From NCBI GenBank assembly GCA_037974335.1, contig CM075729.1, forward strand, positions 110,962,437 to 111,026,436: 64,000 nucleotides of DNA, read 5' to 3'. Origin of the DNA: Prionace glauca. Lineage: Eukaryota; Chordata; Chondrichthyes; Carcharhiniformes; Carcharhinidae. Numbering within the stretch: position 1 is the stretch's first letter; each line of letters opens with the position of its first letter. Under the pieces are notes generated by a model, which saw nothing but the letters and a program-made list of their open reading frames with translations, was not told where the DNA came from and ran no database searches. A program made the position numbers and the translations under genes. Shown here piece by piece: positions 20,461 to 32,429 of the stretch.

Positions 20461-21274
20461 ATGCATATTGTGTGGGGGACAGAGAGAGCTGCAAGGACAT
20501 TTGGACAAGTTGAATGGACTGCAAGGTGACTGATGGAGTGTAACGTGATTCAAAGTGGGGGCGGGGGTCACATTATGTCCCCTGCCAAAACAATATGGCC
20601 TTCTGCACATTCAAACCAGTCAAACAGATGTCACTCTGCTGGACCCAGCCTGCTAGAAGGCCTTGAAATTGAACCATGTCCATCCTTCAGTAACAGCATC
20701 CCACTTTGTTATACCGAACAAGGGAGAAATAATGAGAGGGTTGAGTGAGAGACAGAGTCAGAATGAGTTCTGCTTGTGAGACACAGATGTTCAAGCAAAA
20801 TATTAGTTCCAGGAAAGCTTGTAAAGTCTGTTTCTTTACCCAGAAAACTTCTCGTGGGAGACAGAAGATGTAGTCTCATTTCTCAGTGATAATGTATCAG
20901 AGACAAGCACAGTATTAATGTCACACTCAGCTTCTCTGACCTGTTGCAATCTCTGCAGATTTCAGACAGAAATGCTTTTTGTAATGACTAATTTTGTGTA
21001 CGGCTATTTCTGAGACCAGGCCACATTTATTTACTTATTAATTCAGGTGTAATGAAGTCAGACAGTTTTGTCTGTGGACTCAGTGAATGCACATTGCACA
21101 ATGAGTGTGTATTGGACGTGAAATGTGCCTTCCTGTTTCACATGGTGGGAAAGCATCAGAGAAGAGAACTATGAGGCTATTCGACTTTGCTGGCAAGGAT
21201 AGAAAATGAGAACATTTTTATTAAAATGAGGGACTTGTGTAAACTCTGCAAGGAACACAGAAATTCCTCCAGGT
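20461..21274. other. No gene seen; small CR1-like trace at the start
   Basis: 20500-20560 recalls the CR1 'gatggagtgtaacg' region. The rest shows no motif or long frame that I can assign. Confidence 0.4.
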
Positions 21275-21603
21275 GAAATCATAGAATCCCGGCACTGCAG
21301 AAAGAGATCATTGGGCGAGCAAGTCTGCACGTGCGCTCCGGCAGAGCATCATACAGAGACCCTTTCCCTGTAATCCCATATATTTAGCCAGCGAATCCCT
21401 CCCGCCACAATTTACATGTCCCAGGACATTTAGGGGCAATTTAGCATGGCCAATCCACCTAATCTGTGGGAAGAAACTGGAGTACCCGGACGAAGCCCAC
21501 GCAGACACAGGGAAATGTGCAACTGATACCCAAGGCCGGAATTGAATCCGGGTTCTGGGCTCTGTGACTCAGCAACACGAACCAATGTGCCACTGTGCCA
21601 CAA
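21275..21603 (-). mobile_element. tRNA-derived SINE, reverse
   Basis: Plus-strand words 'aggggcaatttagcatggccaatccacctaa', 'cccacgcagacac' and 'ggaattgaatccgggt' (reversed B-box region) ending near 'gtgccactgtgcc' show a reversed HE1-like SINE. Confidence 0.8.
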
Positions 21604-21619
21604 TCAGGAAAACAGATTG

Positions 21620-21860
21620 TACTTTGGTGTTTATTGCAAAGGGATTAGAGAACAGAAAAAGAATTCTCCCTACAGATGTAAACGCCATTGCTGACACTTG
21701 CGATTCTGTGTAGAGTTTTTTCTTGCAGTTGTACAGGGAAGGTTTAGTTGGAATGATTGGGATTTGTTTTATAAGGGAAAGTTGAGCAGGTTGGGGATTT
21801 ATTCATTGGCGTTTAGAAAAATGAGAAACAATCTCACTGAAACATGTGTTGTCATTTTAA
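21620..21860. other. Duplicated upstream segment (matches 51300-51510)
   Basis: 'gcaaagggattagagaacagaa', 'gcgattctgtgtagagtt' and 'ggaatgattgggatttgttttat' match the region about 250 bp upstream of gene B. This shows that the 15.2-21.6 kb interval of gene A was enlarged by insertions. The sequence itself is a diverged CR1-like fragment (RLGIYSLAFRKMRNN). Confidence 0.65.
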
Positions 21861-22315
21861 AATCTCCGATCCTTTCAACCAGTTTGCTCACTCCAATGTT
21901 TTACCCCGGTGCCCTTATTTGCAAGATGGACAAAGGACAAACACAAGTAAAGGTTCAACAAGTTTATTAGCAATAACACTACTAACCCTTAAACTACCCA
22001 CATAAAACAAGAGGATACCCCAATATCAGATATACTACCCACAAAGTTAGTTTGGTTAAAACTGCAGGCTCGATTCTCTGAGTCCCTCTGGTCTGTCGTC
22101 ACGAAGGTGAGTCTCGATGGCAGCTTCTTCCTTCCTTCTTCTCTGGTCAGCCTTCCGAATGGTCAGCGGTCGCCTCCTTCATCGAGTCTTCGCGAGTCTT
22201 CCCTGCTGGTGTCTGCAAGTGTGTTCCTTTATCCCCTGCCTGCTTACCTTTCCAGAAACTTCTCTGGCTTCCGGTCAATAAGGTCCCAGGAGGGGGTTCC
22301 AACACCCAATGGGTT
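21861..22315. other. Unassigned, possibly an old repeat read in reverse
   Basis: Contains 'ggttcaacaagtttattagcaataac', which reads in reverse as an A-rich signal 'aataaac'. This could be a solo terminal repeat or another element end; no proof. No host ORF. Confidence 0.3.
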
Positions 22316-22500
22316 TCTTGATGTCTGCCTGTCTGTGCTTTATATGCTCTGTCTGAGGCCAGAACTCTCCATTCACCTGACAAAGGGGCTAACCCCGAAA
22401 GCTTGTGAGTCTATTAACAAATAAATAGGTTGGACTAAAACCTGGTGTTGCCAGACTTTTTACTGTGTTTACTCCAGTCCAACGCCGGCATACCCAAGGC
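22316..22500 (+). mobile_element. PLE 3' end only
   Basis: 'tctgaggccagaactctccattcacctgac', 'aaataaataggttggactaaaacctggtg' and 'actgtgtttactccagtccaacgccggcataccc' equal the terminal 185 bp of the PLE family. No inverted left arm is evident. Confidence 0.85.
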
Positions 22501-22869
22501 GTGACAGGACGCCAGGGTCTGCCCTCAGGTGTCCATCTCCATGCTGCTGCTTACATGTAACCTGTTATCAGATTAAGCCAACTGCAGGAACTCTTGGTGT
22601 CAGAAAGTCTGACCCGACCTGGGCTTCTAACAATAGGCTGGTGCATTTCAATGGAGTGCAATGATCTCCTGCTAAGTATCAGTAGGGTGCAACGACCTTT
22701 GATAGGAGGTTGATGAGTCAGGCCCAGACAGGTTTGTGTATCGTACAACTGGCCTCCCTGAGGTTTGACTGTATTTGATTTTTAATATGCCCAATTCTTT
22801 AATTTAGGATAGCCAATTTCATCAGCCATAAAACTAGGTCCTGTTTATGTTACACATGTTACAGTCTGA
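22501..22869. other. No gene seen
   Basis: No recognisable element or frame. Confidence 0.4.
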
Positions 22870-23205
22870 CAGGGCTTGATAGGGTGGATACTGACAGATT
22901 CTTTCTGTGGGTCAGGAATATAACATGGGGGCAAAGCCTCAGAGTAAGAGGTCAAGCATTTCAGATGTTTGGGGAGAAATTTCTTCACTGAAATGATTGC
23001 GAATCTTTGGGATTCTCTATCCCAGAGTGTTGTGGATGCATCATTACTGAATATATTGAAGATAGACAGATTTGTGGTATCTCGGCGAATGGAGGTTTAT
23101 AGATGATAGAGGTAAAAATGGAGATGAGGCAGAAGATCAACTATGATTGTGGTGAATCAGGGACAATCTCAGGAGGCCGAAGGGTCCATTCCTGTTATCC
23201 GTCAT
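22870..23205 (+). mobile_element. Old CR1 3' fragment
   Basis: 'gatagggtggatactgacagattctttctg', 'agaaatttcttcactgaaatgattg' and 'ggccgaagggtccattcctg' are diverged CR1 tail words. The duplicate lies at 51530-51870 upstream of gene B. Confidence 0.7.
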
Positions 23206-23311
23206 AGCCTTGACTGACTGGATGTTAATATCTAACCCCAGCACTCCCTCCTCACACTTTATCAACAGCGGAAATCACTGCACACAGAGGGATTAGCATT
23301 AATAGTAGCTC

Positions 23312-23640
23312 TGTGATTCTGTCCCTCTCAGTGTGTGAGCTGTGTCCTGTACTGATACTGTCCCTCTCAGTGTGTGAGCTGTGTCCTGTACTGATACTGT
23401 CCCTCTCAGTGTGTGAGCTGTGTCCTGTACTGATACAGTCCCTCTCAGTGTGTGAGCTGTGCCCTGTACTGATACTGTCCCTCTCAGTGTGTGAGCTGTG
23501 TCCTGTACTGATACTGCCCCTCTCAGTGTGTGAGTGTGAGCTGTGTCCTGTACTGATACTGTCCCTCTCAGTGTGTGAGTGTGAGCTGTGTCCTGTACTG
23601 ATAATATCTCTCTCAGTGTGTGAGCTGTGTCGCTGTTTAT
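23312..23640. repeat. 39-bp minisatellite upstream of gene A
   Basis: About eight units of 39 bp ('ctgtccctctcagtgtgtgagctgtgtcctgtactgata'), some with an extra 'gtgtga'. Because 39 is divisible by 3, long artefactual frames appear on both strands. The array is shared with gene B upstream (51985-52600, about 16 units). Confidence 0.93.
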
Positions 23641-24305
23641 ATTAACATTATACCATTGAACCAATTACGATAACAATAGGTCTCAGCTTGCTGAGCCGTG
23701 TTTGAGAAGTTACTGTGTTTGTTCAGGAAGGAATTGATTTGAAAAACTAATATTTAATAAGACAGAGTTGAATTGAAAGTTGGCGCACAATGAAATAGTA
23801 TTTGATGATTAGATGCTTGGATCAGAATAGGGAAATTGGAATGTTTGGGAGAAAGTCGACAGGAAGAAACAAATAGTGAGAGATCACGGAGGTGTGAGAC
23901 CAAAGATTAGATTATTGAATCAGGATGAAGAAATGGATCTCGCTGCTTTTCAGAAATGGGCTGCTGATGTCTGGTTGGTGGAATATCAGAGGTAGGTTCG
24001 AAAAAAGAAATGAAACACTGTCGCTGCAAGAGTGGGTCAGAGGCTGGGAATTTGGTGGAGAATAACTCAGCTCCTGGGCAAAAGTGACTCGAGGGGCCGA
24101 ATGGCCTCCTTCTGCACTGCAAGGATTCTATGGTTGATCGATGGTTGAGTTCATTCAGACAACAACTGAAGAGAGGGAGAGGGGAGGGGAGGGGGAGATT
24201 GTTGATGTTCTGTGAATTCTGTGTTGCAGTTGGAAAATTGTGGGTGAACTGAGGCAGTTTGATGCTGTTGTCCGGATTGTAACTGCGGGGAGACAGACCT
24301 GGGGC
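23641..24305. other. Duplicated upstream segment (matches 52620-53470)
   Basis: 'attgaaccaattacgataacaataggtctc', 'ggaattgatttgaaaaa' and 'ggaaattggaatgtttgggagaaa' are shared with the gene B side. A SINE-tail trace 'gggccgaatggcctccttctgcactgcaaggattctatg' is at 24095-24135. No gene. Confidence 0.65.
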
Positions 24306-25600
24306 AATGCCATTGAGATGATGGAAAATGAGCTGCCGGATTGACTGTTGTCGGAAAGAGAGAAAGTTCAAAGTTTCACATCGAAATCGGGACTGAAGCG
24401 GATCCTCGGCTTCCGAGTGGGAGAAATTAAACAGGAAAATTACAGTGAAATAGAAATGAGAGTGAGTGAAAGGAATTTCAGATTGTGTCCCCAGAATTGA
24501 GAAAATAAAAACAAGTTTTACTTTTTAAGTTGAAGAAGTTTGTAGAAGTTTTGGAATTGAAACACACTCTGTTGGAAACTCCGCCCTCTGATGTTTCAAT
24601 GGAACAATCTTCAATGTTTCCTTTTCTGTTATTTGTGAAACGTGGATTTCCCTCAATTTCAACAAGACATTAGTGAAGAAAGAAGATGTGATGGAATTTA
24701 TTTTATCCCCTTTTAAAAGGCACGTGTTCCGTTTGTAACGTTGAAAAGATCCAGAGTGAAACTTGAAGTGATGTGAGAAAGAATTGTGTGTACAGATGTG
24801 TGTGTGTAAAGTTCCTGTTAGTGAATGAGGAAAGGCTGTGTGAATGCTCTGCATTGCTGTTCCTTCAGACCGGCTCCAACTCTGATGTGTTCTCCTGAAA
24901 ATGGTGAGGTCTAAAGGGGGAGAACAGTTTAAAAGTTTTGAAACTGAAAACTTGTTACCGCTTTAATGAAACTCAATTGAAACGGGTGAAACATGTGGAT
25001 TTCTAATCCAGATACAAATCCACATCTGTCAGAGTGGAGTCGTTTCTTAAATTTTAACGGTGTTATTTCGAATTGAGGAGCGATATTTAAAGTGATTGTT
25101 GCTGGATTCATCTTGTATTTAAAATCTTCATAAAAATCACCCTGGGGAACAATTGGGACTTTATCTTCTAATCCAATTTGCTCCAATGTTTTTATTCGGA
25201 AATATCCAGTTTGAATTGGTGAATCCAAAAGACATGAAGAAATATATTTGTTCTGCTGAAACCACCATTACTCTGAGAACATTGTAACCCAGTCTCTTTT
25301 TGAAATCACAGTGCCAGTGAATTCCTTCACCAAACATGTTTTAATTTAGAATTAACCCATTCAGCTCTGAGCAGGATGAGCCTTTTCTGTTTCATAAACT
25401 CACACACATCCGCACAGGTAACAATTGTGTCCAATACTGCAAAGTGTAACAATATTTCCAACGTTACAAGAATTGGAAACTAAGCCGCAGATACCAGTTT
25501 GTACAAAGGCTTTGATATTTCGAAGATATTTGTGATTTGTCAAGACAGAGTGCTTGGGAATGGGAGATCTTGACTTGAGCACACTATACAATGGAGTTTT
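24306..25600. other. AT-rich stretch with no gene seen
   Basis: Only short frames without recognisable motifs. No clear repeat. Possibly old intergenic sequence. Confidence 0.45.
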
Positions 25601-25611
25601 TGTTGAAGTAT

Positions 25612-25858
25612 TTTATCAGTGTCACAAGTCGGCTTACATTAACGCTGCAATTAACTTACTGTGAAAATCTCTAGTCGCCACACTCAGGCACCTGCTGCTA
25701 AGGGAGGATTTAGCATGGTCAATGCACCTAACCAGCACATCTTTTGGACTGTGGGTGGAAACCCACACAGACACGGGCAGAACGTGCAGATTCCACACAG
25801 GCAGTGACCCAAGCTGGGAATCGAACTTGGGTCCTTGGTGCTGCCCCATTGCACTCAC
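25612..25858 (-). mobile_element. tRNA-SINE of a second type, reverse
   Basis: Reversed tail 'gtgtcacaagtcggcttacattaacgctgcaat' followed by 'cagtgacccaagctgggaatcgaacttgggtc' (reversed B-box). The tail differs from the HE1-like SINEs and matches the copy at 26385-26660. Confidence 0.75.
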
Positions 25859-26384
25859 TTAAAGAAACATGAAAAAAGGGCAGAAGAAGTTGGAATTCAC
25901 AAGTTCATTACATGTGAACTAATATTTTTAAATGCCTAAAGAGAAATTTGCTGGAATTTAAAATACACTTTATCTCCTTTCTATGAATGTTAAGAAGTAA
26001 ACTATACATGGGACTGTCTCAATTAGAGATGATTTGAAACATGTAAGTATCATTTAATCTTCTACTTAAATAATGATATGTCACCTAAGGAGCAAACATG
26101 TTAGTGTCAGAAATCAAATTCAATGTCAAAAAAATTAAGTTTGATTGTCAATGTTATCCATGGCTCCCAGTTGAGATAGAATGGAAAATAATGGGATGTT
26201 TGTCCAGAGAGAGTCTTTGATAGAGAGATGTGGTGTTCGGAAGCATACACAATACACACATCTGAGCATCATCATGGGTGTAATCTGGTATTGAGATATA
26301 TTTTACAGAAAGGAAAATAGTTTAGACTGGTAATTTGCTGACTCACTCTTGGTGATGTTTGTGCCCTTGTAGAGAGGACAGTGT
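25859..26384. other. No gene seen
   Basis: AT-rich, no motif. Confidence 0.4.
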
Positions 26385-26660
26385 ATAGGAACAGTGGTTA
26401 GCACACCTGTCTCACAGTGCCAGGGACCTGGATTCCCGACTGGGGCAACTGCCTGTACCGAGACTGCACATTCTCCCCATGTTGGTGTGGGTTTTGTCCG
26501 GGTGATCATGTTTCCTCCCACATTCTGAAGGTTGTGCTGCTGAGGTGCACTGGAAATGCTGAATTCTCTCTTAATGAAACTGAACAGGCACCAGAGGATT
26601 TTCACAGTAAGCTTCATTGCAACATTAACATAAGTCTACTTGTGACACTAATAAATAAAC
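26385..26660 (+). mobile_element. tRNA-SINE of the second type, plus
   Basis: 'aacagtggttagcacacctgtctcacagtgcc', body words, then the tail 'cttcattgcaacattaacataagtctacttgtgacactaataaa'. Same family as 25612-25858. Confidence 0.78.
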
Positions 26661-26834
26661 TAGGAACTTTAATTTTTGTTTCGTACCCTTTATCCTGCTC
26701 CCGTACTCTCCCACCGCTTCTCACCCCAATGATGTGCAAAGCCCAAGGCAGTTCTGTCGAAGTGGATGCAGCAGTGGGACAAGGTTACAGTGATGCAGAT
26801 GAAATGTGTGCATGAATATTGCACAGTCTTCACC

Positions 26835-27115
26835 TTGATCCTGCTGATTCATTTCCGTAGACATTTAAGCGACAACCGCATTGCTGTGGGTCTGGAGTCA
26901 CATGTAGGGGAGACCAGGGAAGGACGGCAGATTTCCTTCCTTCAAGGACATTAGTGAACAAGGTGGGTTTTTACAACACTCAGCAATGGCTTCATGGTCA
27001 TCAGTAGACTTCAATTTTATTGAGTTCAATTTTCATCCTCTATCATAATGGAATTCAATCCAGGTTCCTGGGGCTTTATCCTGTGTCTCTGGATTCCTAT
27101 CCAGTGACAATACCT
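26835..27115 (-). mobile_element. Repeat 3' end, reverse (family also at 53925)
   Basis: 'gctgtgggtctggagtcacatgta', 'agaccagggaaggacggcagatttccttcc' and 'ggacattagtgaac' are the reverse of 'ggaaggagatctgccagccttacctggtc...' at 53935. A common shark LINE/SINE tail; exact family not assigned. Confidence 0.6.
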
Positions 27116-27429
27116 CTACACTGCCAGCAGTCCAACCGCCATGTGGAAGTACCGAGCATGTATCACACACCTTGATGTGTGATGGGTTATCAAAATCAGG
27201 AATGACTGCTTGGGGAGGTGGAACTGGACAGGAACACAAAGGTCACCTTCCTGCATCTTCCAGATCTTAATCGGGAATGACAGGCTGGAATGGTAAAAGA
27301 TCATTGTGATCCAGCTAAAGAGATGTGCAAAGAACTGATTTAATCTTCACTAATAATCCCATGTGGTAATTTTTTCTAAAGTCCATATACAAATATCCAC
27401 CAAATGTTCCCATCACCGTCTGTTACCAC

Positions 27430-28110
27430 CTCTTGATGTGCATTTCTGACCTTGCAATGGTCCCTCTGCTGTGGGAGCAGAGAGGACTGTCACTCAGCCT
27501 CTGCTGTTCTCAGCCAGCCTCTCAGGCCTAAACACAGCACCCCGTCCCCAGCTACTGTGGGGACCAGTGGCCTACCGCGACACTCTTGCCTGCTTGCGCC
27601 GACCTATGCTCGCAAATTGCCCCAAACCCCTTCCTGCTCAGACAAATCATCTTCACAACAACCCCTCCCAACACAATAGCCAGCCCTACACCACCTCCCA
27701 CCCCACCCCTCCAGCCCCTGCCATGGCCAGCCCAGAGCATGACCCTCCCTCCCACACTGATCACTGTCACACAGTGCACAGTGGTTCCCTCCTGCCCACC
27801 AGCACCTGTTGGCCGTCCCGGTCTGGCCCCTCCCCAGTAGGCCTGCCCCCTCAGGCCCCACCTTCGTGGTGTGGTCTGATACTCAGTTGACAGTGCCAGG
27901 GTGCTAGACTGGCATTGCACAAGGGGCACCCTCCCTGCCAGTTACCCCTGGTGGGGAGCCACAAGGCCTCTATTTCTACCAGCGAGGCCATTACATCTAG
28001 TTCCCTATTGGTGGGGGCCGGCTGTGAATCTCACTGGAGAGAATCTCTCCTGGTGAGGCCACAGAGGAAAGTGAACCCAGACAATAACGTCCCAGACTCG
28101 TGAATTCAAT
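27430..28110. other. GC-rich unassigned segment
   Basis: C-rich with overlapping frames on both strands (up to 139 aa), none with a recognisable domain. Composition changes sharply against the AT-rich flanks. It could be part of an older repeat. Confidence 0.35.
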
Positions 28111-28124
28111 ACAATAGATAGGTA

Positions 28125-29880
28125 ATAAGCCGTGGATAACGAAGGAGGTAAAGGAAAGTGTTAAATTAAAAGCGGAGGCATTTCGAATAGCGAAGAGGAG
28201 TGGGCGAGAAGAGGATTGGGAGAGGTTTAAATGTCAACAAAGATTGACAAAGAAATTGATAAAGGAGGGTAGGAGAAACTATGAAGCTGGGCTAGCGCTT
28301 AATATAAAAAAGGATAGCAAGAGTTTTTATAAATATATAAAAAGGAAGAGGCTGGCTAGGGTGAACGTTGGTCCTTTAGAGGATGAGAAAGGGGAGCTAG
28401 TGGTAGGGGATGGGGATATGGCTCAGGTATTGAATAACTTTTTTGTTTCCGTCTTCATGGAGGAGGACGTGAATAATTTGCCGGGTGTTAGTGATGGAAA
28501 GGTAGTAGGACTGAAGGGTCTTAATGACATTACTGTTACTAGAGAGGCGGTGCTCGACAGACTGGAGGGGCTGATTGTGAACAAGTCCCCAGGACCGGAT
28601 GGAATGCATCCGAGGATTCTGAAAGAAATGGCGGAGGTTATAGTGGATGCATTGGTGGTTATTTTCCTGACGCCACTGGATTCTAGGGAAGTGCCGGAAG
28701 ATTGGAAAATGGCTAATGTTACGCCGTTGTTTAACAAGGGTGCCAGGCAAAAGGCAGGGCATTATAGGCTGGTTAGTTTAACGTCTGTGGTAGGTAAAAT
28801 GTTAGAATCCGTCATTAAAGAGGAAATTGCGAGGCATCTTGAAGGGAATTGCTTGATAGAGCAGAAGCAGCACGGTTTCATTAAAGGGAAGTCATGTCTG
28901 ACAAATTTACTGGAGTTCTACGAGGATGTGTCTAGGGCGGTAGATAGAGGAGAGCCGGTGGATGTGGTCTTTCTGGATTTTCAGAAGGCGTTTGACAAAG
29001 TACCTCATAAGAGGTTATTGCAGAAGGTCAGGGGACTTGGAGTTGGGGGTAGGGTGTTAGCGTGGATAGAGGATTGGTTGTCAAATAGGAGGCAGAGAGT
29101 GGGGGTCAACGGGTGCTATTCGGATTGGCGGATGGTGACTAGTGGAGTGCCCCAGGGGTCGGTGCTGGGGCCTCAGCTTTTTACCATTTATATAGATGAT
29201 CTGGAGGAGGGAACCGAGTGTAGGGTGTCGAAATTTGCGGATGACACCAAGATTGGGGGAACGGCAAATTGTGTGGAGGGTGTGGAGAGTCTGCAGAAGG
29301 ATCCAGATAGGCTGGGCGAATGGGCCAGGAAATGGCAAATGGAATTTAATGTTGGCAAGTGTGAGGTGGTCCACTTTGGAAGGAAGAATGGTAGAAAGGA
29401 CTATTACTTACGTGGCGAAAAACTGCAGCAGGCGACGGTGCAGAGGGACCTCGGGGTCCTTGTGCATGAGTCGCAAAAACCCAGCTTGCAGGTGCAGCAG
29501 GTGGTCAGGAAGGCGAATGGGATGCTGGCCTTCATAGCGAAGGGGATTGAATATAAAAGAGTAGGGAGGTCTTGCTGCAACTGTATAGGGCATTCGTGAG
29601 GCCGCACCTGGAGTACTGTGTGCAGTTTTGGGCGCCGCACCTGCAGCAAAGATATTTTGGCCCTGGAGGGAGTGCAGAGGAGGTTTACTAGGCTGATACC
29701 GGAGTTGAGGGGGTTGAGCTATGAGGAGAGGCTTAATGAACTAGGCTTGTACTCGTTGGAGTTTAGAAGAATGAGGGGAGATCATCATAAGATGATGAAT
29801 GGGATGGATAGGATAGAGGCGGGGCAGGCTCGAAGGGCCAGATGGCCTACTCCTGCTCCTATTTCTTATGTTCTTATGTA
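28125..29880 (+). mobile_element. 5'-truncated CR1 LINE, youngest-looking copy
   Basis: Starts in the linker before the RT (KPWITKEV) and keeps an open frame 28244-29599 with [77 protein letters not shown] and KFADDTKIGG. A frame change near 29570 precedes [29 protein letters not shown]. The 3' end is 'cctatttcttatgttcttatg'. Parent subfamily of the reversed copies at 5865 and 17953. Confidence 0.92.
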
Positions 29881-30336
29881 AATTTTACTTGAATGATTTA
29901 TTCAGCGTTGCATTGGAAATGGACGTGAGGCTGACCTTGCCGGATGTCTGGTGTGGGTAAGATCGTGAAAGGGGAGAAATTGGGTGTGAACCTGATTTCT
30001 CGAGTTGCTCACCATATTACCGGCTCACCCTGACCATCAGCCAGTGGGGCACAAAAGTAAGATCACCTCCCTCGACAGGATAAACAGAGTGAAAGTGTTA
30101 ATAATCATACATAAGCTGCTATTAGAGAAACCACAGTCTCTGTTAAAGCTTACCCAGGTAAGCGTCAAGGCCTCGGCACGAGGAAGGTAAGCCTAGAATA
30201 AAGGTTCATTTATTAACAAAGACTGCTAAACTGAAAGAATTCATTAAATTAGACACCTGGAGATGGGAGAGGTATTTGATATCTACAAACCCAGATACAA
30301 GCTAGGATGTGAGAGATGACTTGTAACAACATGAAT
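29881..30336. other. No gene seen
   Basis: No motif. 'aaaggttcatttattaacaaag' near 30203 could be the reverse of an element end. Confidence 0.35.
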
Positions 30337-30680
30337 TCATAGAATCATAGAACCTTACAGGAAGGATGACATTCAGTCCATCGAGTCTGCACTGACCACA
30401 ATCCCACTCAGACCTTAGACTTGTAACCCACATGTTTATGCTGCTAATGCCCCTGTCACTAGGGTCAATTTATGATAGCCAATCTAACTCACACATCTTT
30501 GGACTGTGGGTGGAAACGGAGCATCCAGAGGAAGGCCACATGGCCACTAGGAGAATGTGCAAACTCCACACAGACAAGTGTCTGGCTGGAATTGAACCCT
30601 GGTCCTTGGTGCTGTGAGGCAGCAATGCTAACCACTGTGTCACCACGTTGCCCAACAGTGCCACTGTGCTGCCCCACTAT
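30337..30680 (-). mobile_element. tRNA-derived SINE, reverse
   Basis: 'catagaatcatagaaccttacagg' (reversed tail), 'cacatctttggactgtgggtggaaac' and 'ggaattgaaccctggtccttggtgctgtgaggcagcaatgctaaccactgtg' (reversed B and A boxes). Confidence 0.85.
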
Positions 30681-32014
30681 GCTGCCTCTATTAGATCAGC
30701 TAATATGATTGAATGTTCATGCTACTTGGATATTATAATTTTTATAACCCAGATCAGAAACTCCAAGGTGTTTTATGAAGTCAGCTTGAACCACATTTTA
30801 CATTTTGAATTTGGCGAGAAAAAGCATGCAATGTTTCACTTCAGCTATGATTTAAATGACCTACTCGGGAGCGTTTCTCAATAAAAATTTATTTAAGAGT
30901 ACAGGTAACAAATAGAATGAAAATTAGCAATAACCTTTACTATTACGGGCAAGAAAAACAGTACCATGTTAGTGTATAAACTTTAACAATTAAATACACC
31001 TTCCAATGTAAGAAACATCTTTAAAAACATACATCAACTTCACGTTTAGCACAGAAAATAAGATTACCCACGTGGTTTGCAACTCAGTAATGCCTGTTGT
31101 GAATTAATCCTTTGGATAGCATTGAAACTCTGGCATCTCAGCCTCATAACTTCCAGCAGACATTGAGGTAGAGATAAAGCCACTGCTGGCATCAGGCTAA
31201 TAACCAGCAAACCACTGACAGCAAAGTTTTCATTCCAGGAAGGCGAGAATAATTGCTTCCAACACAGCAGAATTTCTAATAATGGACAGAGGCACGGAAA
31301 TACTTCCTTTCAGTTTGAAGTCCAAACGTCTTCTTACTAAAAAAGCAGCCAGCAGCCCAAACCAAAAGTGAAATAACTCTTGTCATCTGACCTATCAAGC
31401 ATTCTTTCCTCTAACAATTGAAAAACGTTGTAAGCTCATAAAGCTCCAGGACATCACACTCGGCCCAGATTAAAAATAAACAAAACCCCATTTGAACCAT
31501 TTAAACAGCAACAAAACTTAGAACAAAAGTTGGCAAATACAACAAAAACAAAGCTGCTTACAAACTGCAGAGAGATAATTTAAATATTCCAAGTCTTAAA
31601 GGCACAATCGTGTCACATAATTAAACAGGCATGCAATGGTGGTGATTGGTGTTTAACATTTGTATCATATGCATGTTGTAACCTTAATCAATAGTTGTGA
31701 GTGGATAGTGATAACTCCCATACCTTGATTGGTATGTTAGCTACTTGTAATCGTGTCCAAGAGTATAACTGCTTGTGCAATTCTGAATTCTGTACTCTGG
31801 CTGGCTTTCTGGGATGCTTGCTATATAGCTGGCATAGATGTGAGACGTGGTTTGGCTATGTCAAGGGAAAAATGTTGTAACAACTTGAAAAGCCTGATTA
31901 CCAAAAAGTCCCACAACACAGGGCAGTCAGAATACCTTAAACAGTGTAGATCCTGATAGAGCAATGCCTGACAACCCATAACCCTTAGAATCAGTGCAGG
32001 GTAAACAATAATTG
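30681..32014. other. AT-rich region with no gene seen
   Basis: Only short frames. 'aataaaaatttatttaagagtacagg' near 30880 hints at an element end, but nothing is provable. Confidence 0.4.
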
Positions 32015-32100
32015 CTTGATGAAGGAGCAGCGCGACAGAAGCATGTAATTCCAGATAAATCCCTTGGACTTCAGCTTCATGTTGTGAGACTTCTTACTCC
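32015..32100 (+). mobile_element. Diverged PLE 3' tail
   Basis: 'gatgaaggagcagcgcgacagaagc' and 'cccttggacttcagcttcatgttgtgagacttcttac' equal the PLE 3' end of the '...gtgagacttc' subfamily. Confidence 0.65.
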
Positions 32101-32429
32101 ATAATCTGTGCAGAATAAACAGGTCAGATCAGAATAGCTTCAAAAGTGCAGCTCCAGATGGAGCAATTTCTAATAAACTATTGCCACAGTTCCGTTTACA
32201 GAGAGTCACATGTGTAGTGTTTAAATCAGTCCATCACTGTCATTTCAATGAAATTTTCCCAGATTCTCGCATCCACTCTGCCGCTGATCTCAGGACTAGT
32301 ATCCCTGGATTACAAATGGGACACTGAAGATGAGAGAGAAATACATCGCTATGGAGCGAGGCAAACCCAGCAGAGCTGGAACACCCCCAACAAAACCCAT
32401 CAGATCCACCCAACTCTCACATATACCAG

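Noticed and set aside
24306-25600. Minus-strand frames of about 100-150 aa
   Set aside because: AT-rich with no recognised motif; the frame in the duplicated part is not kept on the gene B side.
27471-27929. Possible GC-rich coding gene (139 aa plus or 125 aa minus)
   Set aside because: Low-complexity Pro/Ser or Gly content, overlapping frames on both strands, no splice or domain support.
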